NCBI GenBank assembly: GCA_949373095.1 | Contig: CASIBY010000004.1 | Coordinates: 1-62,166 of the forward strand | From: Candidatus Poseidoniaceae archaeon | GTDB taxonomy: Archaea; Thermoplasmatota; Poseidoniia; Poseidoniales; Poseidoniaceae | Length of the DNA stretch: 62,166 nucleotides | Reading direction: 5' to 3' | Part shown: in pieces, positions 19,601-28,126 of the stretch | Numbering within the stretch: the stretch's first letter is position 1 | Layout: each line of letters opens with the position of its first letter | The notes under the pieces: generated by a model | The model's input: only the letters and a program-made list of their open reading frames with translations | What the model was told of the DNA's origin: nothing | The model's database searches: none | Made by a program: the position numbers and the translations under genes

Positions 19601-21293
19601 CAGCGATCAAGAGTAATGTATTGGGTGGAGCGGCTGGATTAATGGGCAACGTTGGGTCATTGACGTTATCGGTTTGGTCTCCGGTGAAATTCTTAATGGC
19701 GATGATGAAGGACAGGCGTTCCGGTATTTCACCAGGCAGGTTCACTGAGCCAGGGGCTTCCCCAATCATCGTGAAGATGGCGTTGATTTCGTCCTCGTGC
19801 AACGAATCCGAGGGAAGGCCGCGAATCCAAATGCGCGAATCCGTGATGTTCCCGAACGGACTGTCGCCTTCCGGGACGTTTGAACGGTCCTCAAAGTAGT
19901 GGAGGTACACGTCGATGTCAACATCGGAGAACAATTCAACGGTATCAAAGGAGTTTTGCCCGTAGTTGTCGTTGCGTAGCGTCAAATCAACTTCGGCTCG
20001 GCAGGAGCGATGCACCCTTTGTCGGGATGGAATCCCACGTCGAGGTAAGCCAACTTCAAGAATGGGCACCGTACCATCTGCTCCTTGCTTCACCAAAGTG
20101 AACGTAACCAATACCGATTCCAATGCTGCATTTGTGCGCACGACTTTCCGCATCACCGTCCGTAGCAGGGTCGTAGTTGAACGTCTGGCTGCAGTCTGTC
20201 TGCTTCTGCCCACCGGCGGCGTTTGGATTTGCTAAACGGACGGCGTAAGGCGCTGAGACGCTCGTGAGCGCGAGGTCGCTCGAGTTGACTTCCACCTCCA
20301 AGAAGGTCGATGGCCTAACTGACCGACCGATGCGTACACGGCGCTGAGGGCGAACGTCATCTTTTGGATGCCGACCCCGAGTGTTACGTCGTGTGGAGGT
20401 TGAGTAAATCTTGTATCGATGACAATGGCGTAAGATTCTGAATTGGACAAGGTAATATCAAAGGCGAGTCCCTTCATCAACGACACTTCAAGATGCTCAA
20501 GTTCATCCCAAAGCGGGTCGTTTTCGTTGAGGGCCTCAACGTTCCATTGGAAGGTCGGCCGAAGCCAGATTTCTTCAATGACGGGGATAATCCCGTCGCC
20601 AAACTCAACGCCCCAGCCTTCGTTAAGGGTTGCAAGCCCCTCAATGGTAAGAGCAACTGAAAGGTCATCCGTACCGTCACCATCAATGTCAATGAAATTT
20701 TTGAAAAGGACGAGGTCGGTTCCAACAAGAAGTTCTCCAGTGAATGTTCCTGAATCCCATGCTTCGTAAGAAGGCCCGTTGTTTCGAGAAGTGAAATTGA
20801 CGTAAATTGCATACGTATTGATACCAACGCCCAGGAGGTTATCTAAGCCGAGGTTTTCAACCGAAAACAAGGTCTGCCAGAGGTTGTAGGGCCATTCTTC
20901 CGGGCTTGTCGCCAAGTCGGTCAAGAATTGGTAGGGTCGCGGGTGGTCTTCAACCAGCGGCGAAGTATCCCGAAGTTCGACTTGGTTGAGGTAACCCTCT
21001 GCATCAGCAAGAGCGTCACCCGCCTGAACAGGGCGTTTTGAAGCATCGAGAATAGCGAATGAATTCTGTGCTCCGTTGATGGCTACGAGTTCTTCATTTG
21101 CGTCCGAACGGCTTGCAAGTGTTTCTGCAAGCGCATCAAGAACGCCAAAGTCATCGCGGTCCACCGTAGCATCTGCAGAAACGGGTTGCATCATTGAAAG
21201 CATCATGATGACAACAAGGAGCAATGCAGCCTTTCTTGGGTCGCCCGATTGGGGAAGGCCCGCACGAACAACACGCGTAGCCTTCTCATCCAT
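16618..21293 (-). CDS. Very large exported protein (about 1,550 aa), reading frame broken by several indels
   Basis: One gene in pieces. It starts at the ATG at 21293 with a signal peptide (ALLLVVIMMLSMMQPVSADA) and continues in frame to about 20308, then in other frames at about 20300-20150, 20140-19262, 19262-19105 and finally 19105-16618. The pieces abut and each reads as plausible protein, for example RPF then LEVEVNSSDLAL, and DPLVPVAMSMRIGG at the last junction. Most breaks sit at short homopolymers (CTTC, GAAAAG, GACCC). A further pair of compensating shifts around 20000-20060 is likely. It contains IDIDGDGTDDLSV, a Ca-binding-like loop, and long beta-rich regions, and ends with a hydrophobic stretch (ISSGVASGLALLFG). 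Function unknown. The same style of protein is seen in neighbouring genes. Sequencing error is the most likely cause; a recent pseudogene is the alternative. Confidence 0.7.
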
Positions 21294-21367
21294 GCTACAA
21301 CCTCGGGGGTCATCCTTTAGGAAGGATTCGCCGGTTTGCTCATACAAACAGATGTTCTTCAGCCGTA

Positions 21368-23887
21368 TTAAGAGGCCGATTGGGAGATGGTTTGGTCAAC
21401 ACCGCAACCAGGACAACCGACGACCGCAACTTCAACACCACTTGGCATATCGATCTCAAACACCGCGTTGCATGCAGTACATGTGTGACGAATATTTACC
21501 GATGCAGCAGCTTGTTCTACTTCTTTTGGAGCAGGTTGGGGTTCACTGGCCATTACTGGCATCTGGATTTCGGAACGGTTGGCTTCCGGCTCATAAGGAG
21601 GGATTGCAGGTTCTGAGGTAGCGACTGGCTGTTCCACCGGCGCAGGCGCAGGGGCGGGTTCAGGTTCATCGTCCATAAACGCTGCAAGTGCATCAAGTGT
21701 TACGGCTGAAGATGGCGCTGTAGTCTGCTCCATGTCAAAGAGCGATGCAGCCTCTAAAGCCGCTTGATTGCTCCCTTGTGAAACCGCTTCGGCTTGATAC
21801 TGAGGAGGAGGAGCAAACGATAGGTTAGGATCTGCTGTACTTGCTGAACTACCGTAAATGGCCTCCATTTCTGCAGCCTTTGCGTCAGCTTCGGAATCAT
21901 CCTTCGATTGGATTTCTCCCTGGTCCAATCCTGCAATTTCTGTTGCTTTAGCAAACAAAGAGATTTTGCGCCGTTGAGCGACCATTCCGATGTGACCTTG
22001 CGCCTCTTCTTCATTGAGGCCCCGACCAGTCAACAACTCAACTGCAAGTCGGCGCTGCCAGGAACGGAAGCCGAGAACCGATACAACACCGGTAAGGCAG
22101 AGTACGAACAGAACCATCATGGCTGGCCCAGCAAGGCCTGCCGTAGAAGGTGGAGAATTCACTTCAACTTTGAAGGCGAACGAAGCCGTATTGTTAGATG
22201 CGTCAAAAACCGTGATGACAATATCTTGAATTCCCTCATTGTCGAATGCAATATTAGGCTGAAGTCCCATCATATCAGCATCGTCCCGAGTATCTCCGTT
22301 CCCGTCAGAATCCTTTGACGGATTTAGGTCCCAATGCACGCGCAAACTGGAATCGCTATCGTACGCGTCACTTACTTCAACATTGAACTTGAAACTGTCA
22401 CCTGCGTATACCTCGGTCGGGAAGTCCGCCAAAAGTGAGGTGTTGAATGCAGGAAGGGTCGGATCGATTGAACGAATGGTAGCAGATGTATTCGCAGTAT
22501 TTCCCGCAGCGTCTGAAACGATGAGACCTAGTTGGTAAACTCCTATCTCTTCCCAGAGTAGTGGAAGAGTAGTTGTGTTTCCAAAGGCTACTCCGTTGAG
22601 GGTCCAATCGCACGAAGCCACTGCATCATCATCGGTACTTGAGAGGCAGTTCATCGAGATACCCGTGCCTCTGTCAACTTTCCATCCACCCGAAACCGGC
22701 GTACCGTTTGAGGAAATGCGAGCGATTGGGTCTTGGGTATCCACAACGGTTACTGAATAATTAGAAGACGCCTGTTCTCCAGTTGGAGAAGTGGACGTAA
22801 CCGTGATAATTTTGACACCGGGGGTATCCCATGATGGAGAAGCTGTGAATCCAGAACCATCTGCGTCATTGGAGGGGTTTCCGTCCTCATTGCTGTCCAC
22901 AGTATCATCAAAGTCCCACTGCATCGAGGCTATTTGTCCAAGGCGGTTTGCAGTTGCTGACCCGTCAAGTAAGATGGAGTCTCCAATGGATACCGTTGAA
23001 TTGCTTGAATCCGAAACTTTTGGAGTCAATGGAGGTGCAAGTTCGATTCGTACCGTCATGCGCAGGTCTTGTGTTCCATTCCCTCCTCCAAGAGGCACGT
23101 CCGTATTGTCTACAACCAAAAGCAGTTCTTCACCGTCAAGGTCGCTGGGTACCATCCAGGTCACAGATTTAGGAACTTCAACGCCCTGAAGGGCGCCGCC
23201 GTCGATGTATTGCACGCCTACCGCACCTAATTCGTAGCGCTGATGCATCAAGCGTGTTTGCAAATACACATCTCCAATGAAATCTAAATCCCATCCGGAA
23301 ACCACGACGGTTGTTCCCGCATCGAGGCGCAAATCATCACCTGAGAGGAGGATGGAGAAATCATCTTGGCCTACCGCAACCAAATCGTGGTACGGTGTCC
23401 AGTAGGCCTGTTCTAAGGATGTCACTGAGGCTGAGATTTTGCTACGTACGCCACCCTGGTCCCCGGCTTCATCATCGCCATCATGAGCAAGATTGTCCAA
23501 AACCATGTACCAGTTTTTGGATTGAATAGAAGGAGGAACTGCCCAGTGGAACTCATACCCTCCTAATGCAGATTCAGTGGATGCCGGTTGTTCCATAGTT
23601 GAACGGTACGATTGGCCCAATTCATATGGCTGAATGGTATTCTGGTTGAAGAACAAAACATCCAGGGCATCATCAAGAATAATCAGTTCAATTTCGAAGA
23701 CATCTCCTGGGACAAGAGTGCCCAGGTCCACGATAATGCAGACTCCTGGGTCAATGTCAACCGTCGATGCAAGGTTACCGATAGTTTGTGTCAAACATCC
23801 TGGGCTATCTCGCCCTTCTGTGGCAGATGCAGCCATGGGAACGCAGGCCGCTGATAGCAAAAGAAAGACCAAAACGAACGAGCGCAT
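21368..23887 (-). CDS. PKD-domain surface protein with TM helix and cytoplasmic zinc-ribbon tail
   Basis: 839 aa. Signal peptide (FVLVFLLLSAACVPMAASA), then an extracellular part of about 590 residues with PKD-like domains (DGSATANRLGQIASMQWDFD, WDTPGVKIITVTSTSPTG, VYQLGLIVSDAAGNTANTSA). Dockerin-like Asp/Asn loops (DSNEDGNPSNDADGSG) suggest Ca binding. A TM helix (MMVLFVLCLTGVVSVLGF) lies near residue 600. The cytoplasmic part has a short helical module (LLTGRGLNEEEAQGHIGMVA), an Ala/Pro/Glu-rich linker and a terminal zinc ribbon with CTACNAVF and CPGCGVDQ. The outside-PKD/inside-ribbon architecture parallels the protease at 11424-15968. Function unknown; a surface sensor or scaffold is possible. 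Confidence 0.75.
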   Translation of the reverse strand: MRSFVLVFLLLSAACVPMAASATEGRDSPGCLTQTIGNLASTVDIDPGVCIIVDLGTLVPGDVFEIELIILDDALDVLFFNQNTIQPYELGQSYRSTMEQPASTESALGGYEFHWAVPPSIQSKNWYMVLDNLAHDGDDEAGDQGGVRSKISASVTSLEQAYWTPYHDLVAVGQDDFSILLSGDDLRLDAGTTVVVSGWDLDFIGDVYLQTRLMHQRYELGAVGVQYIDGGALQGVEVPKSVTWMVPSDLDGEELLLVVDNTDVPLGGGNGTQDLRMTVRIELAPPLTPKVSDSSNSTVSIGDSILLDGSATANRLGQIASMQWDFDDTVDSNEDGNPSNDADGSGFTASPSWDTPGVKIITVTSTSPTGEQASSNYSVTVVDTQDPIARISSNGTPVSGGWKVDRGTGISMNCLSSTDDDAVASCDWTLNGVAFGNTTTLPLLWEEIGVYQLGLIVSDAAGNTANTSATIRSIDPTLPAFNTSLLADFPTEVYAGDSFKFNVEVSDAYDSDSSLRVHWDLNPSKDSDGNGDTRDDADMMGLQPNIAFDNEGIQDIVITVFDASNNTASFAFKVEVNSPPSTAGLAGPAMMVLFVLCLTGVVSVLGFRSWQRRLAVELLTGRGLNEEEAQGHIGMVAQRRKISLFAKATEIAGLDQGEIQSKDDSEADAKAAEMEAIYGSSASTADPNLSFAPPPQYQAEAVSQGSNQAALEAASLFDMEQTTAPSSAVTLDALAAFMDDEPEPAPAPAPVEQPVATSEPAIPPYEPEANRSEIQMPVMASEPQPAPKEVEQAAASVNIRHTCTACNAVFEIDMPSGVEVAVVGCPGCGVDQTISQSAS

Positions 23888-23912
23888 GAAACGAGGATGA
23901 GCGTTTTCCTCT

Positions 23913-25061
23913 TCAACGATTTGGTGACATGTTTCGCTTAGACCATCCTTCTTGACTGAAAACGAGGTGACTCACTGAACCATCTTCACCAACACGAAGA
24001 CGGTCACCATCGTTGAGGCAGACAACATCAAGATGTACATCTCCAACATCAACTTCATTTGAAACCGTTTCAAGATCTTTTATTCTGCTACTGTAATGGG
24101 TGAGAGCAAGATGGCTGACCTTCATTTGTTGAGCGGTTCGTACTGCTCCAGCAACGGTTGAGTGGAGGTGTTCTACCGCTTTATCGCTTTGAGCTTCTAG
24201 GAATGTTGCCTCGTGAACGAGCAAGGTTGGCGTTGCTGTACTAAGGAGTCCTGGAGCGCCTTCTGCAGTATCGCCTGAAAGAATGACGCTCAATCCGGAG
24301 CCCGATTTACCTCGGAATGAATCGGCATCGAGAAGGTCTCCGTTCTCAAGCGTTACATCATCTCCACGAGCAAGACTCATCCGTTGCTCTTCGGTCAAAC
24401 GGAGTTCTGCAGCACGGAGGCGGTCAAATTTACCTCGTTTACCAACTTGCTTGATGGCCCAAGCACATGAAGGAACGGAGTGGCGGGTTTGCAAGGCCTC
24501 AATTTTACATGAAGACCATCCAATGGGCTGGGGCATGCTGTCCAAGGCTACTGCTTTACCTGTCTGAGCATTGAGTTCAACCCAACGATTTTTGTTTATG
24601 TCTCCAAGGACCCAGCGAGTTGGAAAAGAGAGCCCTGAATCGTTAGCACCGAGAGAATGCCAACTGCGCCACTGGCGTGCAAGCTCAGAAGGATGCGTGT
24701 CTTTGGGCAATTCGGACCCGCTCAAAAGAGCATCAAGAACCGCTCCAGTGCTTGGGCCAAGAATCAACAACGGAGTATCTCTATGGTCAAGGCTCATGGT
24801 TTGCATCCAAGGAAGTGCCCCCCAGGTGTGGTCAAGATGGCCGTGAGTAAACAATAACACGTCGACGTTTCCGGGTTTGAGCGTCGTTCCCTTTTCATGT
24901 TGCTTCAGCATCTTACGCTGATGAGAAAAACGGTTTTGGAACCCTTCACCACAATCGATTACAGCAATGCCTTCAGGACATTTTACCGCACTTCCGCTAA
25001 CGTCACGACGGTTGGTCGGGCGTGCAGAAGCAGTTCCGAGAACATGAACATCAATACCCAT
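23913..25061 (-). CDS. RNase Z-like metallo-beta-lactamase fold hydrolase
   Basis: 382 aa, about the size of archaeal RNase Z with an insertion. The N-terminus MGIDVHVLGTASARPTNRRD matches the RNase Z opening (LGT-x-x-x-x-P-x-x-x-R). The metal-binding motif is FTHGHLDHTWGALPWM near residue 72. Later conserved elements are VILSGDTAEGAPGLL, LLVHEATFL and ALTHYSSRI with the last metal His. RNase Z removes 3' trailers from tRNA precursors in the cytoplasm. The role is from the family; the motif THGHLDH differs slightly from the usual THLHGDH, so another phosphodiesterase of the family cannot be excluded. Followed by a PRC-barrel gene in the same orientation. Confidence 0.78.
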   Translation of the reverse strand: MGIDVHVLGTASARPTNRRDVSGSAVKCPEGIAVIDCGEGFQNRFSHQRKMLKQHEKGTTLKPGNVDVLLFTHGHLDHTWGALPWMQTMSLDHRDTPLLILGPSTGAVLDALLSGSELPKDTHPSELARQWRSWHSLGANDSGLSFPTRWVLGDINKNRWVELNAQTGKAVALDSMPQPIGWSSCKIEALQTRHSVPSCAWAIKQVGKRGKFDRLRAAELRLTEEQRMSLARGDDVTLENGDLLDADSFRGKSGSGLSVILSGDTAEGAPGLLSTATPTLLVHEATFLEAQSDKAVEHLHSTVAGAVRTAQQMKVSHLALTHYSSRIKDLETVSNEVDVGDVHLDVVCLNDGDRLRVGEDGSVSHLVFSQEGWSKRNMSPNR

Positions 25062-25070
25062 CTGAACACC

Positions 25071-25337
25071 TCAAGAATTCATTGGTATCGGAGTCGTTGG
25101 AAACCAGCGAAGTAACACCACTTCGTCAATCGCACGGACCCATCGCCATGGTACCGCAACATGCAAGTTACCCTCGACTAAGTCCTCTGGTGTATCTCGG
25201 ACAAAGAGGTGCGTGCAATGGAGAGTGTTGGTGTCAATTACGGCGTCATAAACAGTGCCGAGTTTCCTTCCAGTGGGCAGGTAGACTTCGAGGCCGGCCC
25301 AACGGGACATGACCTCTTCTCCTTGCACCATGGTCAT
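25071..25337 (-). CDS. PRC-barrel domain protein
   Basis: 88 aa, the whole of it a single PRC-barrel: GLEVYLPTGRKLGTVYDAVID, then HLFVRDTPEDLVEGNLHVAVPWRWVRAIDEVVLL. Small free-standing PRC-barrel proteins are common in archaea and are proposed to bind RNA or act in cell-division and RNA-processing complexes; the exact role is unknown. It lies nine bases upstream of the RNase Z-like gene on the same strand, which suggests co-transcription and a link to RNA metabolism. Confidence 0.75.
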   Translation of the reverse strand: MTMVQGEEVMSRWAGLEVYLPTGRKLGTVYDAVIDTNTLHCTHLFVRDTPEDLVEGNLHVAVPWRWVRAIDEVVLLRWFPTTPIPMNS

Positions 25338-25413
25338 CCACTACCGGCTAGGGTCAATAAAGCAACGGCTCAAGATGATTACAAAGAACCAAACGCCAGC
25401 ACTGCTGAACGCT

Positions 25414-26019
25414 TCACTTACCACGGTTGAGGTTTGCCTTGAGCGAAGGACGCAACTTCTCTGCACCCTTACCCTTCTTGTGCAATCCACGTCCTCGCTT
25501 ACCAGCAGAGGTCTTACCTCGGTAAGCACGACCACGGTGGGCGGTCTTGCCGTTTGCACGGGAAAACACACCAAGTTGCTTGTCGTTAACGATAGCAGGG
25601 TGGTGTGTGTCGATGAGGATCACTTCGAAGAACTTGTGCTTTCCGTCTTGACCAACCCAATAGGAGTTGAGAACTTCCAGGTTGGGGAAGTGACGTGCAA
25701 CACGCTCTTCAGCGATACGCTGCGTGTTCTTGGCCATAGTAATCTTGGAGATACCGGCCTTGGATGGCTTGCGCTTCATGTTAATCTTACCCTTGCGAAG
25801 TCCACCTCGGCGGACACGGGTGCGGATGAGGACAACGCCTTGCTTTGCTTTGTATCCCATTCGGCGAGCGGCGTCAAGGCGAGTTGGGCGTTCGATGCGA
25901 CAATTGACCGGTTCGCGGCGCCATTGCGCCATGCGAGTCTGCCGGTACATGTGGGGCAGTGCATCCTTTGGACGCTTCCAAGTTGAACGAACATGTTGGT
26001 ACAAACCTTGAGTCATCAT
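25414..26019 (-). CDS. rpl15e: 50S ribosomal protein L15e
   Basis: Archaeal/eukaryotic-type ribosomal protein of the large subunit. 201 aa from the ATG at 26019, which follows a GGTGGTT site. Highly basic. Family signatures include YQHVRSTWKRPKD, RMAQWRREPVNCRIERPTRL, ARRMGYKAKQGVVLIRTRVR, PNLEVLNSYWVGQDGKHKFFEVILID and the C-terminal RGRAYRGKTSAGKRGRGLHKKG. Bacteria lack this protein, so it is one of the clear markers of an archaeal origin for the window. Confidence 0.97.
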   Translation of the reverse strand: MMTQGLYQHVRSTWKRPKDALPHMYRQTRMAQWRREPVNCRIERPTRLDAARRMGYKAKQGVVLIRTRVRRGGLRKGKINMKRKPSKAGISKITMAKNTQRIAEERVARHFPNLEVLNSYWVGQDGKHKFFEVILIDTHHPAIVNDKQLGVFSRANGKTAHRGRAYRGKTSAGKRGRGLHKKGKGAEKLRPSLKANLNRGK

Positions 26020-26090
26020 AACCACCTACGCTTCTCAGCATCCTGCGGACAAAACTCCCCTTTATGAGGCTGCCCACGCGATGAAGAGGA

Positions 26091-26468
26091 CTAAGCCCTC
26101 CAAATACGGAGCCCTTCGGCTTGGATTCCACGCCACCCACCCCACAACGATGATACATTTGTCCATCCCATATCCTGTAAGGACTTCGCCGCTAATGCAC
26201 TTCGATATCCACCACCGCAATACAACACGATTCGGGCATCGTCAGCAACATCTTGCTTCTCAATATCTCGCTCAAGCACACCTTTTCCGATGTGAACCGC
26301 GCCCTCAAGATGACCTGCTTCAAATTCATGGCGCTCCCTGACATCAATGACAAGAAGCGACTGGTTGTCTGACAGCATTAGTTTCAATTCTTGAGCATTG
26401 CATTCAGGAATGGATTCTCTTGCCGATTCCACAATAGCCAAGAAGCGGGGTGGATGTTGTTTCGCCAT
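26091..26468 (-). CDS. Rhodanese-like sulfurtransferase domain protein
   Basis: 125-aa single-domain rhodanese. Visible features: LLVIDVRERHEFEAGHLEGAVHIG (CH2A-type motif), the active-site loop with Cys in IVLYCGGGYRSALAAKSL, and GWTNVSSLWGGWRGIQAEGL. It may transfer sulfur from persulfides to an acceptor such as cyanide or a thiolation partner; the physiological substrate cannot be told from the sequence. Transcribed divergently from the SpoU methyltransferase gene with only 50 bases between starts. Confidence 0.85.
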   Translation of the reverse strand: MAKQHPPRFLAIVESARESIPECNAQELKLMLSDNQSLLVIDVRERHEFEAGHLEGAVHIGKGVLERDIEKQDVADDARIVLYCGGGYRSALAAKSLQDMGWTNVSSLWGGWRGIQAEGLRIWRA

Positions 26469-26518
26469 ACCCTCCCCAGAAGGGTTAGCCTCTTGAGCAT
26501 CCCGCTCTAGCCCAAGAC

Positions 26519-27229
26519 ATGGCTGGACAAATCACGGGATTGACTGCGGTCATGGACGCCTTGAACAACGGAGTCGCCATTGACCGAGTACTGGTTGACC
26601 GAGAACATGATACTGAGGAACTTCGGGCACTTTGTGAAACCTTGGACGTGCCTCTCGAGGAGGGCTCAACCAATGACCTTTGGAGAATGTCGGCCGATGG
26701 AACTCAGGTCGCCCTTGCGCTGACCGGACGAACCCAGCATGAAACGCTGGACGAAGTCATGAAGGCCGGTGGGTGCGTTTGGCTTTTTGACGGCGTAGAG
26801 TATTCTACGAATTTGGGATTCACCATACGAACTGCTGAAGTTTCAGGAGCCGATGCTGTGCTTCTCAACGTTGTCAAGACGCATGAAGAACGACGTACCA
26901 TTCGTAGGGCAAGCATGCGGGCCGACCGATTTATTCCTGTCATTTACACCACGACTGAGGAACTATTGATCAGTGCAAAAGAAAACGGTTTTCGAATCGT
27001 TGCCGCTGAAGACATCGGAACTCACGGGCCATGGGACGAGGATTTGACTGGAAATGTTATGCTGGTCGTGGGCGCAGAACGGCATGGTGTAAGTCAAGCG
27101 GTGTTGGACGCAAGTGATGCTGTGGTCAAACTTCCTATGGACGGATTTGTACCTTCCTACAATCTTCAAGTTGCAGTCAGTGTTTTAGCGGTTGAAGCCC
27201 TTCATCAGCGTCTTGACCGGAGAAACTGA
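26519..27229 (+). CDS. SpoU/TrmH family RNA 2'-O-methyltransferase
   Basis: 236 aa. The N-terminal substrate-binding segment (GLTAVMDALNNGVAIDRVLVD) is followed by the trefoil-knot SPOUT domain. Motif 1 is DGVEYSTNLGFTIRTAEVSGADAV (N and R of the family are conserved), motif 2 is VMLVVGAERHGVSQAVLDASD, and motif 3 is LPMDGFVPSYNLQVAVSVLAVE. Uses S-adenosylmethionine to methylate a ribose 2'-OH in tRNA or rRNA. The exact nucleotide is unknown. Length is normal for this family. Confidence 0.9.
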   Translation: MAGQITGLTAVMDALNNGVAIDRVLVDREHDTEELRALCETLDVPLEEGSTNDLWRMSADGTQVALALTGRTQHETLDEVMKAGGCVWLFDGVEYSTNLGFTIRTAEVSGADAVLLNVVKTHEERRTIRRASMRADRFIPVIYTTTEELLISAKENGFRIVAAEDIGTHGPWDEDLTGNVMLVVGAERHGVSQAVLDASDAVVKLPMDGFVPSYNLQVAVSVLAVEALHQRLDRRN

Positions 27230-27256
27230 ATTAAAGCAAAGGCGTTTCGGAAGACT

Positions 27257-28117
27257 ATGGGATTCTTCGCAACCATTGGACGCGGCTGGCAAATGAGTAA
27301 ACTGAGCATGAGTGTAGTTAGGAAAGATCCTGAACTCATGGTGTACATGATTATTTCCGGTGTGATGAGCATGGCAACATTTGTTGCCATAGCCATACCC
27401 TCGTTGATGGAAATGACTTGGGCTGTAGACTCGACTGGAGCCTTCACCCCTGCCTACTTTGGACTAACCTTTGCAGGTTACATGCTGGTAAGCATCTTCG
27501 TGGTGTTTTGGAATTGCGCCATTGTAGCCAACGCCAACATCCGTCTTTCTGGCGGAGACCCGTCGTTTTCCGACGGATTCAAGGCTGCATTAAGTCGCCT
27601 CCCCATCATCATCTTGTGGGGACTTATTGCTGGAACCGTTGGGCTTCTTCTCAAGATGCTTGAGGGTGCTGCTCGTGGTAGCGAGAACGGCGCCATGCAA
27701 GCCTTGGCGTTCATTGTGCACCTCATCGGTGGACTTGCGTGGTTTGTCATGTCCTTCTTCATGCTACCACACCTTATCATCGAAGGTAAGAGTGTCGGAG
27801 AGAGCCTCAAGTTGAGCAAGAACATGTTCTTCAAGACATGGGGAGAGCAAATTACCTCAGGACTTGGTATTGGCTTGATCGCACTCTTGATTGGAATACC
27901 TATCGTCATCGTCACACTCGCTCTAACGGTTGCACTCGGCCCAATTGGCCTACTTTTCGGTGCTGTTGGGATTGCAATCCTGCTTGCATGCGTCAATGCC
28001 GCTGAGCAGGTTGCTGTTGTTGCCCTCTACCATTTCGCAAAGACAGGACAAATGCCCCAGCTCTACCAACAAGCAGGCATGATGACCTATTCCTTTGGAA
28101 ATGCCGCTACCGTCTGA
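27257..28117 (+). CDS. Multi-pass membrane protein (DUF6159-like)
   Basis: 286 aa with about six hydrophobic segments, including MVYMIISGVMSMATFVAIAI, GYMLVSIFVVFWNCAIVANA, LPIIILWGLIAGTVGLLL and GIGLIALLIGIPIVIVTLAL. The conserved-looking cytosolic loop RLSGGDPSFSDGFKAALSRL, and HLIIEGKSVGESLKLSKNMF before the next helix, are typical of a family of uncharacterised archaeal/bacterial membrane proteins. No transport or enzymatic motif visible. Starts 27 bases after the methyltransferase gene. Confidence 0.7.
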   Translation: MGFFATIGRGWQMSKLSMSVVRKDPELMVYMIISGVMSMATFVAIAIPSLMEMTWAVDSTGAFTPAYFGLTFAGYMLVSIFVVFWNCAIVANANIRLSGGDPSFSDGFKAALSRLPIIILWGLIAGTVGLLLKMLEGAARGSENGAMQALAFIVHLIGGLAWFVMSFFMLPHLIIEGKSVGESLKLSKNMFFKTWGEQITSGLGIGLIALLIGIPIVIVTLALTVALGPIGLLFGAVGIAILLACVNAAEQVAVVALYHFAKTGQMPQLYQQAGMMTYSFGNAATV

Positions 28118-28126
28118 GTTGAATCT

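Noticed and set aside
19173-20213. Separate exported protein genes at 20232-21347, 19173-20213 and 16618-19089
   Set aside because: Only the first has a signal peptide; the others start mid-domain and abut in shifted frames, so they are pieces of one gene.
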